Below the pieces are notes generated by a model. That model saw only the letters and a list, made by a program, of their open reading frames with translations, searched no databases and was not told the DNA's origin. A stretch of DNA of 5,178 nucleotides from Litoribrevibacter sp041590855 (GTDB lineage: Bacteria; Pseudomonadota; Gammaproteobacteria; Pseudomonadales; Litoribrevibacteraceae): assembly GCA_041590855.1 (NCBI GenBank), contig JBFHTA010000285.1, positions 1 through 5,178 of the forward strand, in the 5' to 3' direction. Every line of letters begins with the position of its first letter. Within the stretch, counting starts at the first letter, position 1. Position numbers and translations under genes: made by a program. Below, one piece after another: positions 1-5,069 of this stretch.

Positions 1-977
1 GGCAACTGGAAGGCGAACCCAAGGTAAAACAATTTCCAGGCGGTGCATCCAATCTTACATATTTGGTTCAATACGAAAACAGAGATTTGATTTTAAGACG
101 CCCGCCCTTTGGAACCGTTGCCAAGTCTGCACACGACATGGTTCGCGAAGCAAAGGTCATCCAGTCATTGCAACCGGTGTATCCTTATGTGCCGGAAATT
201 CTGGCCATTTGTGAAGACCACTCTGTCATCGGCTGTGATTTTTATGTGATGTCCCGTTTTGTTGGGATTATACCTCGGCAAGATCTGCCAAAAGGATTGA
301 GTCTCACAGAGCAGGACACCCGAAAACTCTGTACGAATGTGATCGATAAGTTGATTGACCTTCATTCAATCAACCCGGAGCAGGCAGGTTTAGGTGCAAT
401 CGGGAAGGGTGACGGTTACGTCGCCCGACAAATCAGTGGTTGGTCGGACCGCTACCGGAAAGCCATGACAGATAATGCAACGGGCTTTGAGACGGTAATG
501 GTCTGGCTTGATGAAAAGCAACCTAAAGACATCGCCAACCGAATCATTCATAACGATTTCCGTTTTGATAATGTGGTTCTTAATCCAGACAACCCGTTTG
601 AAGTGATTGGTGTTCTGGATTGGGAAATGGCGACCTTAGGCGACCCGTTAATGGATTTAGGGAACAGCCTTGCCTATTGGATTGAAGCGGATGATGAGCC
701 TCAAATGCAATTTATGAGGCGTCAACCGACACACCTGAAGGGCATGTTTACCCGTCAGCAGGTAGTGGATTATTACATGGAAAGAACAGGCTTCGAGGTT
801 GCGTGTTTTGATTTTTATGAGATTTACGGCTTATTCCGTTTAGCTGTGATCATTCAGCAAATTTACTACCGCTTCCATCATGGACAGACCAAAGACAAGC
901 GATTTGAGAATTTCATTCATGCTGCCAACTACCTTGAACAACGATGTATGAAGTTAATCGAACGCAGCAGTTTGTAA
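1..977 (+). CDS. APH-family phosphotransferase (ACAD10/11 N-domain-like, LvaA-like kinase), 5' end cut by the window
   Basis: This is a protein-kinase-like small-molecule phosphotransferase of the APH (choline/aminoglycoside kinase) family, expected to act in the cytoplasm. The frame is open from base 3, so the gene begins outside the window. The TTG at 63 is an internal leucine, because the family's nucleotide-binding loop (QFPGGASNLTYL, about bases 30-65) lies before it. Counting from that TTG, I see the LRRPPFG strand (11-17), the catalytic loop HNDFRFDN (163-170, with Asp165 and Asn170) and the metal-binding DWE (186-188) followed by TLGDPLMDLG. The C-terminus is complete. The RRPPFG and TLGDPLMDLG signatures are those of the kinase domain fused to acyl-CoA dehydrogenase in ACAD10/ACAD11 and of bacterial kinases encoded beside acyl-CoA dehydrogenases, rather than of antibiotic-resistance enzymes. 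The likely role is phosphorylation of a hydroxyacyl-CoA, but the substrate is inferred. It is the first visible gene of an operon with the phosphatase 15 bases downstream. Confidence 0.92.
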   Translation, partial: QLEGEPKVKQFPGGASNLTYLVQYENRDLILRRPPFGTVAKSAHDMVREAKVIQSLQPVYPYVPEILAICEDHSVIGCDFYVMSRFVGIIPRQDLPKGLSLTEQDTRKLCTNVIDKLIDLHSINPEQAGLGAIGKGDGYVARQISGWSDRYRKAMTDNATGFETVMVWLDEKQPKDIANRIIHNDFRFDNVVLNPDNPFEVIGVLDWEMATLGDPLMDLGNSLAYWIEADDEPQMQFMRRQPTHLKGMFTRQQVVDYYMERTGFEVACFDFYEIYGLFRLAVIIQQIYYRFHHGQTKDKRFENFIHAANYLEQRCMKLIERSSL

Positions 978-982
978 TTATC

Positions 983-988
983 AGGGGG
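983..988 (+). promoter_or_regulatory. Ribosome binding site of the histidine phosphatase gene
   Basis: AGGGGG lies four bases before the ATG at 993 and differs from AGGAGG at one position. It falls inside the 15-base gap after the kinase stop codon, so there is no room for a promoter and the two genes are presumably co-transcribed. Confidence 0.6.
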
Positions 989-992
989 TTCA

Positions 993-1763
993 ATGGCTGA
1001 AATCTTTCTAGTACGTCATGGTCAGGCCTCTTTTGGTTCGGAGGATTACGATCAGCTATCCCGGTTAGGGGTAGAGCAGTGCCGTATCTTGGGTCAACGT
1101 AAATCGAGCCCGAATACGACTGCAGGTTGGAAGGCTCCCGTGTTGGTTCGTGGCGCTATGTTGCGACATCAACAATCGATGGAGGCCTTCTTTGATGGCT
1201 ATAACGGTGAACAGGCTGAGGTGCGGCCTTCTGCTGAAGGTTTGGATGACACTGGAGTTGGTGCTGATTTGAATGAAATCGAGTTACCTGAGCTGAATGA
1301 GTTTGACCACGAGGATGTTCTGCATTGTGCATTCCCCGAATACCGGGATAGGGCAACGCTGGTTTCTACTTTGGCAAAGGAAGCGAAACCAAAGAAAGCA
1401 TTCCATCGACTGTTTCAGACGTCGGTAACTCGTTGGATTTCAGGTGAATATGACAAGGAATACTCTGAGTCCTGGCCTGAATTTCAACTACGCGTCAGGC
1501 AAGGGCTTGATCGCTTACGGGAAATGACTCGTGTAATTGATCATCGTCAACGACCTCTGGTGGTTTTCACCTCAGGCGGCCCTATCTCTGTGATTTTACA
1601 GGAAGTGTTGGGCTTGAGTGATGCGTCAGCATTCGCAATTAATGAAAACCTGGCAAATTCCGGGGTCACACGACTATTAACAACAGATCACAAGATAAGT
1701 GCTTCATATATTAATAATTTCAGTCATTTAGAAGATAAACCTAAATTAATTTCTTACAGATAA
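993..1763 (+). CDS. Histidine phosphatase superfamily protein (phosphoglycerate-mutase-like) lacking the usual second histidine
   Basis: The 256-residue protein opens with MAEIFLVRHGQASFG, the RHG phosphohistidine motif of the phosphoglycerate mutase/acid phosphatase superfamily (His9 would carry the phosphate). The conserved strand with the second arginine is visible at VRGAMLRHQQSMEA (52-65), and an LNEFD segment (101-105) sits about where the family's acidic catalytic residue is expected. Near the C-terminus the usual SHGG motif reads TSGGPI (193-198), so a serine (Ser194) replaces the second catalytic histidine. The protein is longer than the roughly 200 residues of simple family members, with extra sequence in the cap region at about 70-155. 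The start is fixed by the RHG motif falling at residue 8 and by AGGGGG just upstream. It lies in the kinase-SDR operon, so a role on a phosphorylated metabolite or as a non-catalytic binding protein is plausible. The last 30 codons are noticeably AT-rich. Family membership is firm; activity and substrate are unknown. Confidence 0.9.
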   Translation: MAEIFLVRHGQASFGSEDYDQLSRLGVEQCRILGQRKSSPNTTAGWKAPVLVRGAMLRHQQSMEAFFDGYNGEQAEVRPSAEGLDDTGVGADLNEIELPELNEFDHEDVLHCAFPEYRDRATLVSTLAKEAKPKKAFHRLFQTSVTRWISGEYDKEYSESWPEFQLRVRQGLDRLREMTRVIDHRQRPLVVFTSGGPISVILQEVLGLSDASAFAINENLANSGVTRLLTTDHKISASYINNFSHLEDKPKLISYR

Positions 1764-1784
1764 AATTCTGAATTGAATTTATTT

Positions 1785-1801
1785 TACAGAGAATATCTGT
1801 A
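1785..1801 (+). other. Small hairpin just before the SDR ribosome binding site
   Basis: TACAGA (1785-1790) and TCTGTA (1796-1801) form a perfect six-pair stem with the five-base loop GAATA, ending three bases before AGGAGG. A competing weaker pairing is possible upstream (CAGA 1757-1760 with TCTG 1767-1770), since TTACAGA occurs twice (1754-1760 and 1784-1790). It may affect translation of the SDR or mark the mRNA junction. The stem is short and AT-rich and could be chance. Confidence 0.3.
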
Positions 1802-1804
1802 TCT

Positions 1805-1810
1805 AGGAGG
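1805..1810 (+). promoter_or_regulatory. Ribosome binding site that decides the SDR start
   Basis: A perfect AGGAGG lies four bases before GTG 1815. The alternative in-frame TTG at 1773 has no purine-rich site before it and would add 14 residues (NLFYREYLYLGGS after Met) unlike any SDR N-terminus, so GTG 1815 is preferred. Confidence 0.75.
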
Positions 1811-1814
1811 CAGT

Positions 1815-2579
1815 GTGTTAGAGCAATTCAAATTGGATGGACAAGTAGCATTAGTGACGGGTGCCAGTCGGGGGATTGGTGAAAGTATTGCCAAATCACT
1901 GGCAGCGGCAGGGGCTCATGTCATTGTTTCCAGCCGTAAATTGGAAGGCTGCCAAGCGGTGGTAGATCAAATTACTGAAGCCGGTGGCAGTGCAGAAGCT
2001 TTGCCGTGCCATATCGGTGATATGGATCAGATTCTCGACGTGTTTGCCAAGATCAAATCGGCGCATGGCAAGTTGGATGTATTAGTAAATAACGCGGCAA
2101 CTAATCCGTACTTTGGTCATATTCTTGATACAGACCTTTCCGTGTTTCAAAAGACGGTGGATGTGAACATTCGGGGTTATTTCTTTATGTCGGTAGAAGC
2201 TGGCAAATTAATGAAGGAGCAGGGTAAAGGTTCAATTATCAATGTGGCCTCTGTGAATGGCGTGATTCCTGGTCACATGCAGGGCATCTATTCGATCACT
2301 AAGGCTTCGGTGATTTCCATGACCAAGTCCTTTGCAAAGGAGTGTGCACCGTTAGGAATTCGTGTTAACGCGCTGTTGCCTGGTCTGACAGATACCAAGT
2401 TTGCGTCAGCGATCACAACAAACCCGGCCATTATGAAGATGGCTTTGGAACATGTGCCGATGAAACGGTCTGCCGAACCGAATGAAATGGCGGGCGCTGT
2501 CTTATATCTCGCATCTGATGCCAGCAGTTATACAACAGGGGCTTGTCTGAACGTTGATGGTGGCTACTTAACGGTATAA
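1815..2579 (+). CDS. Classical SDR-family NAD(P)-dependent oxidoreductase
   Basis: The product is a 254-residue short-chain dehydrogenase/reductase, the normal length for a classical SDR, starting at GTG. It has a complete Rossmann fold and active site: cofactor loop TGASRGIG (15-22), NNAA (92-95), Asn118 in DVNIRG, Ser146 in VASVNG, Tyr159 and Lys163 in YSITK with the usual 13-residue Ser-Tyr spacing, PG at 189-190 and a C-terminal VDGGYLTV. Arginines at 19 and 41 (SSRK, after the second strand) favour NADPH, by family rule. It should interconvert a hydroxyl and a ketone, most likely on an acyl-CoA or lipid-derived substrate given the kinase upstream. The NNAATNPYFGHILDTD segment is typical of SDRs annotated as DHRS4-like or 3-oxoacyl reductase-like, but substrate cannot be read from it. 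It is not the FabG of a fatty acid synthesis cluster, since no acyl carrier protein or fabD/fabF is nearby. It begins 51 bases after the phosphatase and is closed by a terminator, so it is the last gene of its operon. Confidence 0.93.
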   Translation: MLEQFKLDGQVALVTGASRGIGESIAKSLAAAGAHVIVSSRKLEGCQAVVDQITEAGGSAEALPCHIGDMDQILDVFAKIKSAHGKLDVLVNNAATNPYFGHILDTDLSVFQKTVDVNIRGYFFMSVEAGKLMKEQGKGSIINVASVNGVIPGHMQGIYSITKASVISMTKSFAKECAPLGIRVNALLPGLTDTKFASAITTNPAIMKMALEHVPMKRSAEPNEMAGAVLYLASDASSYTTGACLNVDGGYLTV

Positions 2580-2602
2580 ACTTTTTCAGGAATAGATTCC
2601 TT

Positions 2603-2633
2603 AAGCCAGTGTCTTTGATCGGACACTGGCTTT
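2603..2633 (+). terminator. Rho-independent terminator after the SDR gene
   Basis: AAGCCAGTGTC (2603-2613) pairs perfectly with GACACTGGCTT (2622-2632), giving an 11-pair stem with an eight-base loop. It is followed by TTTGTCGTTT, a U-rich though interrupted tail. A smaller stem, AGGAA/TTCCT (2588-2601), sits just before it. The position, 23 bases after the SDR stop and 61 before the next start codon, makes it the likely end of the first operon. Confidence 0.85.
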
Positions 2634-2682
2634 GTCGTTTATGGTTATGAAGACAAAACAATAAGATAAAAAATAATAAAAA

Positions 2683-2692
2683 GAGGGAAAGG
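2683..2692 (+). promoter_or_regulatory. Ribosome binding site of the saccharopine-dehydrogenase-like gene
   Basis: The purine run GAGGGAAAGG precedes ATG 2694, with GAGG seven bases from the start. It supports this ATG, which also places the dinucleotide-binding loop at the very N-terminus as the family requires. Confidence 0.6.
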
Positions 2693-2693
2693 A

Positions 2694-3749
2694 ATGACCA
2701 TCCTCATTTATGGTGCGTATGGTTACAGTGGTCGGTTGATCAGTGAAGAGGCGCATCAGCAAGGATTGGATATAGTGTTGGCAGGGCGCAATGAAAGCGA
2801 ACTGGCTCCCTTGGCAGAGTCTCTTGGCGCTGATTATCTTGTTTTCTCCTTGGATGATCCAACCCAATTGCGTCAGGCACTTGAGTCTGTGTCCATCGTG
2901 ATACATTGCGCTGGCCCCTTCTCCGCGACGGCTAAACCCATGATTGATGCCTGTATTGCGGCACAAACGCATTATTTGGATATTACCGGCGAAATTGATG
3001 TGTTTGAATACGCCCACAGTGCCGAAGTTGATCAAAAAGCGACAGAGGCCGGGATTATTCTTTGTCCGGGGGTTGGCTTTGATGTTATTCCTACGGACTG
3101 TGTTGCAGCCAGGTTAAAAGAGGCCTTACCGGATGCCTCGGAGTTGACCTTGGCGTTTTCAGGAGGCGATGCACTCAGTCCGGGAACGGCTAAGACAATG
3201 CTGGAATCGTTAGCTCATGGCCTTAAGATTCGGCAGGAGGGCAAAATCATTAATGCAAATCGGCCATCTCGCATGATTGATTTTGGCAGTGGCGAGTGTG
3301 AGTGCGTTGCTATCAGTTGGGGGGATGTCAGTACGGCTTACCATTCAACCGGTATTCCTAATATTCATGTCTATACCCCATCTTCCAAGCGTACTAAACA
3401 GTTATTAACCTTATTGGATACGGTGAAACCAGTGTTGAAAATACAATGGTTGCAGCAATTTCTGAAAAATAAAATTGAACAACGAATTTCAGGGCCGAAT
3501 TCTAATGTACGTAGCGTAAATCCGGCTACTATTTATGGGGAAGCGAGAAATTCATCAGGTAAGACAGTGTGTGCGCGATTAAAAACCCTGAATGGTTACG
3601 ATGTCACTCGGTATGGTGCTGTCTACGTTGCTCATAAATTACTGGTGGGGACGTTCAGCCAAACAGGAAGTGTTACGCCAAGTCTGTTAATGGGCAGTGA
3701 ACTCGCCTCAAGACTACCAGGAAGCAGTCCGATAACTCTATTTGATTAA
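2694..3749 (+). CDS. Saccharopine dehydrogenase-family NAD(P)-binding oxidoreductase
   Basis: The 351-residue protein begins with a Rossmann strand and GAYGYSG (7-13), the GxxGxxG cofactor loop. LAGRN (29-33) ends the second strand. HCAGPF (71-76), YLDITGE (94-100), GVGFDVIPTD (126-135) and SGGDALSPGTAKTM (156-169) are the ordered signatures of the saccharopine-dehydrogenase/trans-acting enoyl reductase family (usual forms NCVGPY, YxDxTGE, GFDSIPSD, SGGT). It is unlikely to make lysine: members with this signature set include mammalian SCCPDH-like proteins and the mycobacterial enoyl reductase Rv2953, and most act on unknown, often lipid, substrates. It is somewhat shorter than those of about 400 residues or more, mainly in the C-terminal half. 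No signal peptide is seen, so a cytoplasmic location is expected. It begins a second transcription unit after the SDR terminator and ends 20 bases before the SMP-30-like gene, with which it is probably co-transcribed. The family call is firm; the reaction is not known. Confidence 0.9.
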   Translation: MTILIYGAYGYSGRLISEEAHQQGLDIVLAGRNESELAPLAESLGADYLVFSLDDPTQLRQALESVSIVIHCAGPFSATAKPMIDACIAAQTHYLDITGEIDVFEYAHSAEVDQKATEAGIILCPGVGFDVIPTDCVAARLKEALPDASELTLAFSGGDALSPGTAKTMLESLAHGLKIRQEGKIINANRPSRMIDFGSGECECVAISWGDVSTAYHSTGIPNIHVYTPSSKRTKQLLTLLDTVKPVLKIQWLQQFLKNKIEQRISGPNSNVRSVNPATIYGEARNSSGKTVCARLKTLNGYDVTRYGAVYVAHKLLVGTFSQTGSVTPSLLMGSELASRLPGSSPITLFD

Positions 3750-3753
3750 TAAC

Positions 3754-3760
3754 AAGGAGG
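3754..3760 (+). promoter_or_regulatory. Ribosome binding site supporting a GTG start
   Basis: A full AAGGAGG lies nine bases before GTG 3770 in the 20-base gap between two genes. It supports the GTG start, which gives the following protein a positively charged N-terminus and a hydrophobic anchor. Confidence 0.75.
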
Positions 3761-3769
3761 GCCAGGCCC

Positions 3770-4858
3770 GTGCGTTTTACTTTATCTGTTCTGGGGTTGA
3801 TGTTAATTGCGGGGCTTTACCTGTCTTTCTGGCCTATTCCTATCAGTGCAGTTGGCTGGCAAGCTCCCCAAGACCCAGGTTATGTTGGCGATTTTGAAGT
3901 TAACAATCGATTGTCGTCGCTGGAAATAATTTCTCTTAATGGACGGGAAGGCCCTGAGGATTTCGCAGTAAATGCGCAAGGTGAGCTTTTCTTTTCGCTA
4001 CTGGGCGGTAGCGTAATGAGGATGGATCAAAATGATCAAATCACTGAATTTGTAAATACTGGAGGGCGGCCACTTGGTATGGAATTCGCGCCTTCAGGTG
4101 ATCTGATTATCGCGGACGCCTATAAGGGGTTGTTAGCAGTTAACCCGGCAGGAAAAATCCGGTTATTAACGGATACAGTGCTTGGCAGTAAAATTCGTTA
4201 TGCCGACGATGTTGATATTGCCAGTAACGGCGATATTTATTTCAGCGATGCATCCACAAAGTTTTCAGCAGAACAATACGGTACTTACCCAGCCAGTCTA
4301 CTGGATATCATGGAGCACGGTGGTAATGGACGGGTCATCAAGTATTCGCCTGATACTCAAGAAAGCCGCGTGATTGTTTCTGGCTTGCAATTCGCCAATG
4401 GCATTACAGTTACCCATGATGAGCAAGCCATTCTAATCAATGAAACAGGTACGTACAGCGTATTGAGACACTGGATTAAGGGCGATAAAGCAGGGCAGAC
4501 GGAAACGTTAATTTCAAATCTACCGGGCTTTCCGGACAACATTAATAAAGGAAGTCATCAAGGCTATTGGTTAGGTTTGGTGAGCCCAAGGAGTAAAGCG
4601 CTGGACATGTTAGCGCCGTTTCCTTTCCTTAGGGAGGCGGTTCAACGATTACCGCAATTTCTTCGTCCAAAGGCGACTCATTATGGTCACGTACTATTAA
4701 TCAATGATTTCGGAGAGGTTCTTATAAGTGCCCAAGACCCAGAGGACACTTACAGCTTTACCACCGGAGCAGTAGAGGTTGGACCATGGTTGTATTTGAG
4801 TAGTCTGCATGAAAAGCGATTGGCTCGCTTGAAATTGGTGCGAGTTCTGCCCAATTAA
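3770..4858 (+). CDS. Membrane-anchored SMP-30/strictosidine-synthase-like (APMAP-type) beta-propeller protein
   Basis: The 362-residue protein starts at GTG with a short basic N-terminus (MR) and a hydrophobic segment (about 4-23, SVLGLMLIAGLYLSFW). No convincing signal peptidase site follows, so it is probably anchored in the inner membrane with the propeller in the periplasm, as a type II protein like animal APMAP. Propeller strands repeat through the protein: EDFAVNAQGELFFS (63-76), RPLGMEFAPSGDLIIADAYKGL (100-121), YADDVDIASNGDIYFSDASTKF (144-165), GLQFANGITVTHDEQAILINET (205-226), and LPGFPDNI (251-258) followed by GYWLGL (265-270). These are signatures of the strictosidine-synthase/SMP-30/gluconolactonase superfamily, whose members bind a metal in the central channel and often hydrolyse lactones or esters. 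The sequence looks complete, without frameshift. It follows the saccharopine-dehydrogenase-like gene closely. Lactonase or arylesterase activity is possible but unproven; bacterial proteins of this type are usually annotated only at family level. Confidence 0.9.
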   Translation: MRFTLSVLGLMLIAGLYLSFWPIPISAVGWQAPQDPGYVGDFEVNNRLSSLEIISLNGREGPEDFAVNAQGELFFSLLGGSVMRMDQNDQITEFVNTGGRPLGMEFAPSGDLIIADAYKGLLAVNPAGKIRLLTDTVLGSKIRYADDVDIASNGDIYFSDASTKFSAEQYGTYPASLLDIMEHGGNGRVIKYSPDTQESRVIVSGLQFANGITVTHDEQAILINETGTYSVLRHWIKGDKAGQTETLISNLPGFPDNINKGSHQGYWLGLVSPRSKALDMLAPFPFLREAVQRLPQFLRPKATHYGHVLLINDFGEVLISAQDPEDTYSFTTGAVEVGPWLYLSSLHEKRLARLKLVRVLPN

Positions 4859-4920
4859 GGGGCTGATTTCTCAAGGATTGATGGGTTTGTGGCGCAGTTA
4901 CCAGAAGTAATTCTAGGATG

Positions 4921-4957
4921 TTGGTATTATTTTTGAATAATAATTATACAGTACCAA
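4921..4957 (+). promoter_or_regulatory. Possible sigma-70 promoter within an AT-rich inverted repeat
   Basis: TTGGTA (4921-4926) and TATACA (4945-4950), 18 bases apart, each match four of six positions of the -35 and -10 consensus. The same TTGGTA is inverted as TACCAA (4952-4957). Inside it ATTATT (4926-4931) and AATAAT (4936-4941) make a second dyad around TTTG. A repressor site overlapping a promoter would look like this, but AT-rich DNA gives such matches easily. Confidence 0.3.
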
Positions 4958-4973
4958 CAAAAGAGATTTATAT

Positions 4974-5069
4974 ATGGCTTCATCCAATCAATCAGACAAC
5001 AAATGCTTACAGACCAGTCTCTGGTGTCTTATCGCGGTATCCGTTGTGAGTTTATTGTTCACTCTTTAG
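4974..5069 (+). CDS. Possible small membrane peptide, 31 residues
   Basis: ATG 4974 opens a 31-codon frame ending at TAG 5067. The peptide has a polar N-terminus (MASSNQSDNKCLQTS) and a hydrophobic stretch of about 16 residues (LWCLIAVSVVSLLFTL) that could span a membrane. AGAGA (4962-4966) is a weak ribosome site seven bases before the start, and the possible promoter at 4921-4950 is correctly placed upstream. It could be a real single-pass small protein, the broken N-terminus of a larger membrane protein, or chance. I recognise no family. An overlapping frame competes with it. Confidence 0.22.
   Translation: MASSNQSDNKCLQTSLWCLIAVSVVSLLFTL

Noticed and set aside
1..977. Aminoglycoside resistance gene
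   Set aside because: The family fold is shared, but RRPPFG, TLGDPLMDLG and the operon context fit the acyl-CoA-dehydrogenase-associated clade and not resistance enzymes.
1773..1814. TTG 1773 as the start of the SDR gene
   Set aside because: It adds 14 residues not seen in SDRs and lacks a ribosome site, whereas GTG 1815 follows a perfect AGGAGG and gives the standard N-terminus.
2634..2682. Promoter for the second operon between the terminator and the saccharopine-dehydrogenase-like gene
   Set aside because: One is expected here, and TAAGAT (2662-2667) could be a -10 box, but no acceptable -35 box lies 16 to 18 bases upstream. I could not place one with support.
2601..3035. Minus-strand ORF of 144 codons
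   Set aside because: It lies antisense to the start of the saccharopine-dehydrogenase-like gene and reads through the SDR terminator. Its translation has no recognisable motif, while the plus-strand frame carries clear family signatures.
4182..4542. Other-frame ORFs of about 60 codons on both strands within the propeller gene
   Set aside because: Both are contained in a gene whose repeated propeller motifs are unbroken. The translations look like frame shadows and have no good ribosome sites.
4849..4863. GCCC/GGGC hairpin across the propeller stop codon as a terminator
   Set aside because: The stem has only four pairs with a seven-base loop and no T-run follows.
4901..4917. CCAGAA/TTCTAGG hairpin as a terminator of the second operon
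   Set aside because: The stem is broken by a bulge, is AT-rich in its core and has no adjacent T-run; the T-rich bases start only after 4926.
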